Shown here: one piece after another, positions 18,325-26,826 of the stretch
Layout: every line of letters begins with the position of its first letter
Numbering within the stretch: position 1 is the stretch's first letter
From: Candidatus Omnitrophota bacterium
Lineage (GTDB): Bacteria; Hinthialibacterota; Hinthialibacteria; OLB16
Length of the DNA: 35,181 nucleotides
Assembly (NCBI GenBank): GCA_029261095.1
Contig: JAJDBZ010000492.1
Coordinates: forward strand, 1 to 35,181
Direction: 5' to 3'
Translations under genes and position numbers: made by a program
Notes under the pieces: model-generated
Database searches by the model: none
What the model was told of the DNA's origin: nothing
What the model saw: only the letters and a program-made list of their open reading frames with translations

Positions 18325-18858
18325 TTGACTTCTAAACAATCTCAGAGCGTGATCGGCGTTCTCTCGGACACTCATGGAAGATTAGACCGCCGCATCTTCG
18401 GTCTCTTCGAAGGGGTCGTTGGGATCATTCATGCTGGGGATGTGGGAATGCGGGACATCCTCATCGAACTGAATGCCCTGGCTCCGACGCTTGCGGTGCT
18501 AGGGAACACCGATCAGGGTGGAGACTGTCGAAGCCTTCCACTCCAGGGTTCGCGGGTGTTCGCAGGCCTTAAGGTATTCGCCACACATGGGCACCTTCAC
18601 TCAGATCCTAGCCAGAGGATTTCCCGCATCTTGGAATCCACACAGGAGATCGCGCCCGATCTGGTGGTGGTCGGCCACAGCCATCGCCCCTATGTCGGGG
18701 TTCATGATGGGGTCACCTTTCTGAATCCCGGTTCCGCTTCTCAACCGCGTCATGGTCATGTCGCGTCGGTCGCGCTGGTGTCATCCGTGGAGGGTCGACC
18801 GAGGGTTCAAGTCATCGACTTGGATGGAAATGAGATCCCGACCGATACGCAGATCTAA
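18325..18858 (+). CDS. YfcE/MJ0936-family metallophosphoesterase, TTG start
   Basis: 'IGVLSDTHGRLD', 'GIIHAGDVG', 'VLGNTDQGG', 'FATHGHLH', 'LVVVGHSHRPYV', 'FLNPGSASQPR'. GGGGGAGG SD upstream of TTG. Confidence 0.93.
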   Translation: MTSKQSQSVIGVLSDTHGRLDRRIFGLFEGVVGIIHAGDVGMRDILIELNALAPTLAVLGNTDQGGDCRSLPLQGSRVFAGLKVFATHGHLHSDPSQRISRILESTQEIAPDLVVVGHSHRPYVGVHDGVTFLNPGSASQPRHGHVASVALVSSVEGRPRVQVIDLDGNEIPTDTQI

Positions 18859-18864
18859 TGGCTT

Positions 18865-19440
18865 TCAGGACCGCTTCTTTTTTCCTTTGAGTGCACGGTA
18901 GAGGAGGAATTGGACCGCGGTCCCCACCAGGGTGAGGGTCAACCATTTTTCCTCGAGCGAGTTTCCCTGAACCATCATGGTGGCTCCGGCAACCGCAGTT
19001 AAGACAATGAGGAGATACTTTTCGAGGAACATGAGCACGACGCCGCCGACCAATCCCGCCACCACTGGAAACCAAGGGGATTGAGGAAAGTTGCCCCACC
19101 ACCCACCGGATATTTGTTCGCAGAGATTGAACGCCTCATCGAGGCGGACGATCGAGACGACTGAGGTCAGAAATCCAATAATGAAAAGAAACAGGCGAAA
19201 TATCTTTTGGACGAGAAAATAGCCGATGGCCATTCCCACCACACCCGCTAGCACGATCATCCACAGTTCAGGACGAAAATCCGGGATGGTGAGTGTCAGG
19301 ATATCCAGGATGAGTAGCGCGCCGCCACCCCCTAAGCAGAGGCCAAGAACCTTGATCGCCAGATCAATCGCGAACCATCCCGATACAAGCAGGACCAGAC
19401 CCAAACAAAAATTGGGGTCGAGAGTCATTGAGGGTTCCAC
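18865..19440 (-). CDS. Polytopic membrane protein of unknown function (TMEM198/DUF4203-like)
   Basis: Multiple hydrophobic segments with glycine-rich motifs (GLCLGGGGALLIL, VVAGLVGGVVLMF). Confidence 0.6.
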   Translation of the reverse strand: MEPSMTLDPNFCLGLVLLVSGWFAIDLAIKVLGLCLGGGGALLILDILTLTIPDFRPELWMIVLAGVVGMAIGYFLVQKIFRLFLFIIGFLTSVVSIVRLDEAFNLCEQISGGWWGNFPQSPWFPVVAGLVGGVVLMFLEKYLLIVLTAVAGATMMVQGNSLEEKWLTLTLVGTAVQFLLYRALKGKKKRS

Positions 19441-19449
19441 AGGTGTCTC

Positions 19450-20823
19450 CTAGTCGGTGGATTTCGAAGATTGATGGATGAGGCGCTTGATCTTCGCAAG
19501 ATTTCCGGAAGCCTGGCTATCCCTCGGCGCAAGTTTAACCACTTGACTCCAGGGTTCGACCGCACCTTGGTAATCTTTCAAACGAGTCAGCGCGATCGCC
19601 AAATGTCGCCAACCCTCCACCTTTTGAGGGTCCGATGTAACGACGGCCCGGAGGGGAGTGACCGCCTCACGATCCCGGCCCTGCTGTAGGTGCTCAATTC
19701 CGAGTGCAAAATTCGCTTCGAGGTGTAGTGGATTGTGCTTGATGGTCTTCACCAATGCTTCATGACATTCATTCAGATTCCCCTGACGCTTTTGGATTTT
19801 GGCCATGAGGAACCACATCTCGGGATCCTCGGGATTGATGGCCAATCCCTCTGTTGCAACATCTTGAGCCTCTTGGATCTGGTCAGTAATCAAGAGACCT
19901 TTGGCGAAATGGACAAGAAAGAGAGGATCGTAGCGATATTCCTGGTGGAGCGGTCTCAGAATCTCGACCGCTTTTTCAGCGTCTCCGGAATCCAGAGTGA
20001 GGAATCCTTCGAGCCGCTTCAGACGGGTGTCGTTCGAGGGACTCTCTTCAAGCAAAGTAAGTCCGAGATGGATTTGACCCTGTTCCCGGTAGAGGTCGAC
20101 CAACATTTCGCAATAGGTCGGATGGCCCGGGTACTTTTCTCTCCAGAATTCCATCAACTCGGCGGCACGATTCAGATACCCATCACTCTTCAACCTACTG
20201 CACTCTGTCAAGAAGATCTCATCGTAGGTCAAGCTTAGGGGGCTGCTCTCCAAAGGTTTACCCACTCGGAGGCGTTTGATATTTTCCTGGGCCCCGTGAT
20301 GATCCGGGGTCAAGTCCAGCGCCCGTTGATAGGCTTCCTCGGCCTCCATTAATCGCCCTTCTATTTCGTGAATGTTGCCCAGGTAAAGGTACCCTCCCAC
20401 CCAGTTGGGATTGGCCTCTAAGCATTTTTTGACATCTCTCAATGCTTTCTTGGGACCTTCATGGACGAGGGATATGGCGATACAAAGCGAGGCAACATCT
20501 TCATCCTGTGGATCGAGCATGTGCAGGGACTCGTAGAGTGTGGTTGCTTTCTCGATATCTCCCGCGAGAAACTTGATTTCGGCCGATTCCCGAACCACCT
20601 CGGGGTCCTCGGGAAGGTTGCTCAGGCATCGGTCCAAGTGGGTAATGCAGTCCTTGTACTGGCCCATGGTCCGGAAGACTCTGGCAAGACCGAAATGGGA
20701 ATCGAGAAACTCCGGGTCATCATCGAGAGAACGCCGGAATTCCTCCACTGCCTGATCCAATTCTCCCCGATTGATCGAATCGAGGGCCGATTCGTATTGG
20801 GTCAGCGCGATTGAGGTTTCGAT
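19450..20823 (-). CDS. TPR-repeat protein; probable start at ATC 20823 rather than the track's TTG 20760
   Basis: Multiple TPR motifs. The frame extends upstream as (I)ETSIALTQYESALDSINRGELDQAVEEF, completing a TPR. SD GGAAAGGAG sits 7 nt upstream of ATC 20823. No in-frame ATG/GTG before the TAG stop. Confidence 0.8.
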   Translation of the reverse strand: METSIALTQYESALDSINRGELDQAVEEFRRSLDDDPEFLDSHFGLARVFRTMGQYKDCITHLDRCLSNLPEDPEVVRESAEIKFLAGDIEKATTLYESLHMLDPQDEDVASLCIAISLVHEGPKKALRDVKKCLEANPNWVGGYLYLGNIHEIEGRLMEAEEAYQRALDLTPDHHGAQENIKRLRVGKPLESSPLSLTYDEIFLTECSRLKSDGYLNRAAELMEFWREKYPGHPTYCEMLVDLYREQGQIHLGLTLLEESPSNDTRLKRLEGFLTLDSGDAEKAVEILRPLHQEYRYDPLFLVHFAKGLLITDQIQEAQDVATEGLAINPEDPEMWFLMAKIQKRQGNLNECHEALVKTIKHNPLHLEANFALGIEHLQQGRDREAVTPLRAVVTSDPQKVEGWRHLAIALTRLKDYQGAVEPWSQVVKLAPRDSQASGNLAKIKRLIHQSSKSTD

Positions 20824-20860
20824 GGTCGGTCTCCTTTCCTCATTCTATTCAGCCTTTCGC

Positions 20861-20964
20861 TCCCTAGAATATAAAGATTCGATAGTGCCAGGATGACCAC
20901 TCTTAATATGACTCGGGTGGTCCCTCTTCTTGCTGATCCAAGATAACATTGGTAGCCTAAGGGA
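20861..20964 (+). ncRNA. Possible structured 5' leader upstream of thiS
   Basis: UCCCUAG (20861-20867) can pair with CUAAGGGA (20957-20964, one bulge). Inside it GACCAC/GUGGUC (20895-20900/20917-20922) and CCAA/UUGG (20938-20941/20949-20952). Confidence 0.3.
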
Positions 20965-20998
20965 ACAATCGTTACAGGCTCCAAAGCAAAGCACGGCC

Positions 20999-21199
20999 AT
21001 GTTACTCACAGTAAACGGAAAGAACAAAGAATTTGGCGGGATATCGACTGTTTCCGACCTCCTTGGAAGTCTAGATCTAGATCCAAGAATGGTGGTTGTC
21101 GAGTTGAACGAGAAGATCGTCCGCCGAAACCTTCTCTCAGAGACTCACCTGTCAGATAAGGATTCGGTGGAGATACTTCGGTTTGTTGGCGGAGGATGA
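20999..21199 (+). CDS. ThiS-family sulfur-carrier protein (ubiquitin-like, C-terminal GG)
   Basis: 'MLLTVNGKNKEFGGISTVSDLLGSLDLDPRMVVVELNEKIVRRNLLSETHLSDKDSVEILRFVGGG'. Confidence 0.88.
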   Translation: MLLTVNGKNKEFGGISTVSDLLGSLDLDPRMVVVELNEKIVRRNLLSETHLSDKDSVEILRFVGGG

Positions 21200-22153
21200 A
21201 TGAGTTTGTCTAACCCAATTGTGGAAAAGCCGCGAGTTTTGGTTGTTGATGATGAAGAGGTGATCCGTACGCTGCTCACCTCTTTCTTCAAGAAAGACGG
21301 ACGATTCGAGGTGGACACCGCCGAGGACGGTCGGAAAGGGTTAGAGGCCCTCAACCAAGAGACTTATTCCGTAGTGATTAGCGATTTGCAGATGCCCAAC
21401 ATGGCGGGCATCCCATTCATTCGAGCCCTCAGGAGGGCTCACCCGGATATTCCGGTAATCGTTTTTACGGGGTTCGGGGAGTTTGATGATGCGATCGAGG
21501 CATTGCGCTTGGGAGCAGTCAATTTTCTCCGGAAACCAAGCGACTTGCAGAATGTCATATCTGCGGTGGGGAAAGCCCTGGAGTTATCGCGACCTCATGA
21601 AAACCGCCGGCAGGTTTTTTCGTGGGCACAATCAATGACTTCCGAACTATGGATTCCCCCATTGATCTCGAAGAAGAATTCTTGTCTTCAATTCTTGGTG
21701 GAGCCGCTGGTCCCCATGAATCTGGTAACTCCGGGTGAAGTCAAAAACGTCATCCTTTCGTTGGATGAAATTCTGAATAATGCCATCATCTATGGTGCCC
21801 TCGGAATCGATTCTGCGATTCGTGACGAACCCCAGGGTCACACAAGGTTTCAGGAAGCGATCCGCGAATGCGAGGCGATCCCAGAGAATCTAGCGAAGAG
21901 GATCAAGATAGATGCTGTTTACGGTCGCGATGAAGCGGTATTCACCATCACGGACCCTGGAAACGGGTTCGATTCCGAAAACTTGCCTGACCCCACAGAT
22001 CCGGAGAACCTGATGCGAGAACATGGACGCGGGTTGTTACTCGTCCAATGTTTTATGGATAAAATTGAGTTCAACGACCCCGGTAATTCGGTCACGATCA
22101 CCAAGAAGCGAAATCAGCCTGAAACAAGTCAGTTTCTAGAAGATTCAGATTGA
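21200..22153 (+). CDS. Response regulator (REC) fused to RsbW-like HATPase domain
   Basis: REC: 'RVLVVDDEEVIRTLL', 'VVISDLQMPNMAGIPFIRALR', 'VIVFTGFGEFDDAIEALRLGAVNFLRKP'. HATPase: 'ILSLDEILNNAIIYGA', 'FTITDPGNGFD', 'REHGRGLLLVQCFMDKIEF'. Start ATG directly abuts the thiS stop. Confidence 0.88.
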   Translation: MSLSNPIVEKPRVLVVDDEEVIRTLLTSFFKKDGRFEVDTAEDGRKGLEALNQETYSVVISDLQMPNMAGIPFIRALRRAHPDIPVIVFTGFGEFDDAIEALRLGAVNFLRKPSDLQNVISAVGKALELSRPHENRRQVFSWAQSMTSELWIPPLISKKNSCLQFLVEPLVPMNLVTPGEVKNVILSLDEILNNAIIYGALGIDSAIRDEPQGHTRFQEAIRECEAIPENLAKRIKIDAVYGRDEAVFTITDPGNGFDSENLPDPTDPENLMREHGRGLLLVQCFMDKIEFNDPGNSVTITKKRNQPETSQFLEDSD

Positions 22154-22178
22154 CCTAGAATGGACGTTTTTGGTTTTC

Positions 22179-24416
22179 CTAATTCCGAATGGCAGGAGCC
22201 GAAGTGATCTGCTCTAGAATTTGCTCGATGTTTTCGTCATCGGGAACCAACCGCATGTACTCGGTCAGATAATCCGCCGCTTTCTCAGTCTGATCGGTTC
22301 TCCAATAGAGTTCGCCCAATGCACCCAGACATTGAACCCTTCGCGATTTGCCCAAGGGCCCGGTGTCGGTCCTTGCGAGAGTGAGCGCTTCCTCATAGTG
22401 ATACAGGGCTTTCTGGGGGTTTTTGGATTCGTACAAAATGGCAACGTTGTAATGGGCATCCCAAAAGGTGGGGTTCATTTCAAGCGTTTTCTCGTAGGCG
22501 TTGATGGCCAGTCGATCCTTGGTATCGTCGTACTGGCTTTGGATGGCCACCCCATAGTTGTACCAGTCTTTGTAATTGCCACCAGAAATATCCAACAGTT
22601 TCCGATAGGAAGCCTCTGCGCGACGCCACTCTGTGGCGATCGCCGCCCTCACATCGGGTGACTCAAGGCCGCTTGCGGCCAGTTCTTGTTCGCGGGAGAA
22701 AGCAGATTTGCTGTATGCTTTGGCAAGTTCACGATAAGCCGGGGCCATGTTGGGGAAACGTTCCACGGTTTGAATCAAGATCTCGGAAGCAGCCAGATAC
22801 TTGCCCTCCTCGACCAGTTTCCTGGCTTGTCCGACCTCAACACTTGCGAGCGCTTGTTTGTATTCTTGACGGTTAGGTGAATACCGGATCGCGAGGAGGT
22901 ATTCCTCTCGGGCGAGCGGGTATTGCCCACTGGTCTCATAAATCTTCCCGAGTTCATAATGCAGCTCGGAACTTTCGGGAAAGTCGATTCGCTTGTCTCG
23001 GAAACATCGGATCGCGCCTTCCAAGTCTCCCTCTTCGTAGAACCGCTTCTTGCAGGCTTCCAGATCGAAGGTGGCTGCCCGTCGACCTTTAAACCGATCG
23101 GAAAATGAGGAACCGGATATGTCTAAAACTTCTTTCTCAAATCCCGGTGCGGGGAGCGGATCGATCACCGTTGATCCCGGTTTGGGTTGCGGGGTCGGAT
23201 AAACAATGGGATCTGCCGAAAGAAAACCATCGCTCTTGGTGGGAAGGTCGGGGTTCCTTTCGAGGTCGGGAGTGTCCACCGATATATCCGCGACCGGTCG
23301 ACCGCCAGGTGGAGATACTGAGGTGTAGGTCCCGAAGCTGCGTTCTTCCAATCGGACTGTATCAGCCTGTTTTTCGGCGGGAAGTCGAGATGTGGTTCCA
23401 AGCCCCCGTCCTCCTCGCGGTGTAATGGGCCCGGCTCCCGCGGTTGAAGCAATCTGTTGTCCATCGAGAGAGTTATACGTCCCCGCTCTTGTGCTGTCGA
23501 ACGAGAGGTCGTTATTCAAATCAAAGTTGGGCGCGGGAGACCTTGTCATGGGTGGCCCGCTTGCCACCACCTGAGTCACCAAACCGCCCCCATGAATCAG
23601 GCCACGCCCACCAGGGAGAGGTTTCCTTCCTCCCAATGCGGATTTTGTGGGAGCGATGGGACTGGAGGCCGTTTGCGATGGGCTGGGTGAGAATGAGGGA
23701 GATGCCGAACCGAAGTCTTTGAATTCGATGTTGTCGGATCCAAATGAGTTGGCGGTTTCGCTTGAATAGCCGAGATCGAGGTTGTCTTCACCCACGCCGA
23801 ACAAATCGCGGGCATCTTTGGCGAGATCCGAACCGCTTGTCGAACCCTCTCCGCGAACACTATTCACTGGGGGAGCACCCGCTGGAGTGTATTCCGACAT
23901 CTCTCTGAAGGCCGCTTCTTCGTCCATGAACTCGAATGAGTCAGTGGATCGTTCCCTTGAGGAGGTGTCGGCCACACTGTACTCGCCCATACGAGTGCCT
24001 CCGCCCGATGTGGCGGGAGACAACCTGTCGACTTCCGCTAATTCAATCTGGGCGTCGAGTTCCTCGAGCGCGACTTCTGCTTCTCGCATTCCGGGATTCT
24101 CGAGGAGCGCGAGTTCGTATTGTTTTCGAGCTTCGGGAAAACGATTCAAGTCCGCGAGAACGCCCCCGAGTTCCTGATGAATGGAGGGACTTGTATGGTA
24201 TCGGAGCGCTTCTTGATACTTGACCACGGCCGACTCGAGATTACCGGCGTCACGCAGTTCTCGCGCTTCCTCCTGGGTATCCAACGAGAGTTTCACCAGA
24301 TCTTTTTGGCTTTCGGGTTTCTTTCCCACACTACATCCGATCAGAGGGATCAGGACAAATGCGGCGGAAATCAAAATCCGAAAGGTTTTACGCTCTGAAA
24401 AGACCAATGTATTCAA
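22179..24416 (-). CDS. TPR-repeat lipoprotein with long low-complexity central region
   Basis: Lipobox-like 'VLIPLIGCSVGKK'; TPRs 'LRDAGNLESAVVKYQEALRYHTSP', 'YYEL..IYETSGQYPLAREEYLLAIRYSP', 'YNVAILYESKNPQKALYHYEEAL'; Gly/Ser/Pro-rich centre. Confidence 0.82.
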   Translation of the reverse strand: MNTLVFSERKTFRILISAAFVLIPLIGCSVGKKPESQKDLVKLSLDTQEEARELRDAGNLESAVVKYQEALRYHTSPSIHQELGGVLADLNRFPEARKQYELALLENPGMREAEVALEELDAQIELAEVDRLSPATSGGGTRMGEYSVADTSSRERSTDSFEFMDEEAAFREMSEYTPAGAPPVNSVRGEGSTSGSDLAKDARDLFGVGEDNLDLGYSSETANSFGSDNIEFKDFGSASPSFSPSPSQTASSPIAPTKSALGGRKPLPGGRGLIHGGGLVTQVVASGPPMTRSPAPNFDLNNDLSFDSTRAGTYNSLDGQQIASTAGAGPITPRGGRGLGTTSRLPAEKQADTVRLEERSFGTYTSVSPPGGRPVADISVDTPDLERNPDLPTKSDGFLSADPIVYPTPQPKPGSTVIDPLPAPGFEKEVLDISGSSFSDRFKGRRAATFDLEACKKRFYEEGDLEGAIRCFRDKRIDFPESSELHYELGKIYETSGQYPLAREEYLLAIRYSPNRQEYKQALASVEVGQARKLVEEGKYLAASEILIQTVERFPNMAPAYRELAKAYSKSAFSREQELAASGLESPDVRAAIATEWRRAEASYRKLLDISGGNYKDWYNYGVAIQSQYDDTKDRLAINAYEKTLEMNPTFWDAHYNVAILYESKNPQKALYHYEEALTLARTDTGPLGKSRRVQCLGALGELYWRTDQTEKAADYLTEYMRLVPDDENIEQILEQITSAPAIRN

Positions 24417-24561
24417 TGCTTTCTAGATCGAATGTTCTAATCTGATAACTGGTTACAGACTTCATGTCCTAAGTCCAGAGAATCCAGATTGGTTACGTTC
24501 CTGTTCATTGAAGAGTCTACGGCTCCCATCAAAACCCGTCAATCCGAAAAAGGTTAATCCC

Positions 24562-25944
24562 TTATTCTTCGCCAAACAAGGATTTTAGAACGATTTCCTT
24601 GATTTCGGTACAAGGAACCCGCGGCCCCTCCGACAAAATGGGGTTAGAGCCCATCAAAACCGGCTGGAGCTCCGGATCTTCGATGTGCCGCCCATGCGAA
24701 CCTTTGACTAGATGAGGATCGAGGGGGATGACCTCGAGCAATCCTCGAAACCCAAGTCTTTTTTTCAAGAGATAGGATCCGATCTTCACTTTGGGAAAAG
24801 CCAGGGCTGGGTCGAGGTAGAGATCCAATGGGTCGTATCCCGGTTTTCTGTGAATATCGACAGTTCTGGCGAAGTCAGGCGCGCACTCATCCTCAAGCCA
24901 GTAGTTGTAGCTAAACCAAGATCCTTTGTCGGCGACGAGGACGAGGTCTCCGGACCGATCATGATCGATACCGAATTCTTTCTGTTCATCGCGATCGAGA
25001 CAGAGTTCGACCCCATCGAGGTCTTCCATCTGTTGACGGACTTTCTCAAGGGGTGTGACAGGTGAGGTATAAACATGGGCGACCTGATGGTCCGCCACCG
25101 CGAAGGCATCGCTCGCTCCGGCATCGAGCAGTTCCAGGCCCTCTTCTTCCCGCACCTTTAAGAATCCGGCTTCGCGAAGGAGACGGTTTATCTGGATGGG
25201 ATGGTTGACCTGTTCGATTCCATACTCGCTCAAAATCAGAATTCTAACGCCTCGGTTCGAGAAATAATCGATGAGTCTTCCCACCACCTCGTCGACCTCG
25301 GCCACTGCTTTCGGGATCTCCGGATCATGGGGACCGAGTTTCTGGAGCGAGTAATCGAGGTGAGGGAGGTAGATCAAGGAGAGGGTCGGGTTCTTCCATT
25401 CGTGAACTTTCATGGAGGCTTCCGCGATCCACTTCGAGGACTCGATGGAAGACGCCGGACCCCAAAAATTGAACAGCGGAAAGGTTCCCAGTTCGGCCTG
25501 TAGACGATCCCTTAGATCGGAGGGAGAGGAATAGACATCGGGTAGTTTTCGTCCATCCGCTTTATAAATCGGACGGGGGGTCACCGAATAATCGGCACTC
25601 GAGTACATGTTGTACCACCAGAACAGGTTCGCGCAGGTGACCGATGGGTCTCGGTTCTTTGCGGTTTCCCAAACTTTCTCGCCTCCGACCAGTCGATTCG
25701 ATTGTTTCCAGAATTGAACTTCCGCCACCTCACGGTTGTACCAACCATTCCCCACAATCCCGTGACCGCTGGGGGGAAGACCCGTCAACATGCTCGATTG
25801 GACGGAACAAGTCACTGCGGGAAGAACTGGTTGAATACGCTGTGAAGAGTGCGCGGCAAGAAAGCGATTGAGGTTGGGGGTCGCTTCCCCCATCAATGAA
25901 GGGGTTAATCCAACCACGTTGATTACCGCTGTCGGGTGGGTCAT
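24562..25944 (-). CDS. eboF: Type I phosphodiesterase/nucleotide pyrophosphatase (alkaline phosphatase superfamily); EboF-like
   Basis: 'AVINVVGLTPSLMGEATPNLNRFLA', 'PAVTCSVQSSMLTGLPPSGHGIVGNGWYNRE' (catalytic Thr region), 'PHLDYSLQKLGPHDPE', 'LILSEYGIE', 'KGSHGRHIEDPELQPVLMG'; position in ebo-type operon. Confidence 0.75.
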   Translation of the reverse strand: MTHPTAVINVVGLTPSLMGEATPNLNRFLAAHSSQRIQPVLPAVTCSVQSSMLTGLPPSGHGIVGNGWYNREVAEVQFWKQSNRLVGGEKVWETAKNRDPSVTCANLFWWYNMYSSADYSVTPRPIYKADGRKLPDVYSSPSDLRDRLQAELGTFPLFNFWGPASSIESSKWIAEASMKVHEWKNPTLSLIYLPHLDYSLQKLGPHDPEIPKAVAEVDEVVGRLIDYFSNRGVRILILSEYGIEQVNHPIQINRLLREAGFLKVREEEGLELLDAGASDAFAVADHQVAHVYTSPVTPLEKVRQQMEDLDGVELCLDRDEQKEFGIDHDRSGDLVLVADKGSWFSYNYWLEDECAPDFARTVDIHRKPGYDPLDLYLDPALAFPKVKIGSYLLKKRLGFRGLLEVIPLDPHLVKGSHGRHIEDPELQPVLMGSNPILSEGPRVPCTEIKEIVLKSLFGEE

Positions 25945-25947
25945 CGA

Positions 25948-26826
25948 TTAGGTTCCTGAGACTCCGCGATGTCCCCAGACCGTTGCCAAAAAACATCCCA
26001 AGGCGATCATGAACATGAGTGGTTGTGCCATCAACGCCAGAAAAAAGGCGTCCAGCAGACACATGCCCGAGAGCCAGGTCAGGACAGCATCCTTGGTTTT
26101 GGGTGGAGATTTCCGAATGAATCCTATCGCACGCACCATCCAACCGATCCCCAAGATGAAGGCAACAAAAATCAGAAGCGGCATCAAATACGAGGGTAAG
26201 ATCAATACAGGAAGAAAGAGGATTGGCATCACCCAGGAAAGCATTCGTTGTTTGCCAAGATATCGCGCGTTTTCGCTACGAGCGATGATTGTGATCATCG
26301 AGGTGTAGACAAAGATGGTGAGACCGAACCCGATGAGGAACCACCAGACCGGCGGCCACTGCACGGTTGAAGCGGCGACCGCATACACAGTGGCGCGACA
26401 GGCGCCCATCAACAGGAAGGAACCCGCAAACTTTTTGTGGAGGGCGTTGTAGGCGGTGATCAGGCCAAGAAGGAGTAACCCAAGGTAAAACGTAGCCCCC
26501 CCAAACCAAGCCAAGATTCCGATCCCTCCCCCGAGGCAAAGAGACATAAAAGTCAGAGCGGAGAAGCGGCTCACTCTCCCCGATGGGAGGGGTCTTTCGG
26601 ATCTTTCCCGGCGGTCGATCGCTTCGTCGAACAAATCGTTCATAGCCATCCCGCCGGTGTAGAGAAGGCCGATCGCGAGAGCGACCCAGAAGGTCCCTCC
26701 CCAATCAATAGAATTTCCGACAGCGTCGATGGAACATCCCACCATGACATTGGTGAGGCATGTGGGGAGGTTCGAAATGCGCCCCAGCTCTGCGAAGGAT
26801 TTCAGCTTCGAGGGGTTTGGGGTCAC
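25948..26826 (-). CDS. eboC: UbiA-family prenyltransferase; EboC-like
   Basis: 'GRISNLPTCLTNVMVG', 'GMAMNDLFDEAIDRRERSERPLPSGRVS' (NDxxDxxxDxxxxRPxxxG-type motif), multi-TM. GTG start at 26826 overlaps the upstream gene's TGA by 4 bp; the track's 26916 start is probably too long. Confidence 0.82.
   Translation of the reverse strand: MTPNPSKLKSFAELGRISNLPTCLTNVMVGCSIDAVGNSIDWGGTFWVALAIGLLYTGGMAMNDLFDEAIDRRERSERPLPSGRVSRFSALTFMSLCLGGGIGILAWFGGATFYLGLLLLGLITAYNALHKKFAGSFLLMGACRATVYAVAASTVQWPPVWWFLIGFGLTIFVYTSMITIIARSENARYLGKQRMLSWVMPILFLPVLILPSYLMPLLIFVAFILGIGWMVRAIGFIRKSPPKTKDAVLTWLSGMCLLDAFFLALMAQPLMFMIALGCFLATVWGHRGVSGT

Noticed and set aside
20905-20965. Calling the thiS leader a TPP riboswitch outright, or a T-box from GGGTGG
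   Set aside because: No CUGAGA motif and only a degenerate GCGUAGGGA; the T-box AGGGUGGNACCGCG sequence is absent. Kept only as a low-confidence structured leader.
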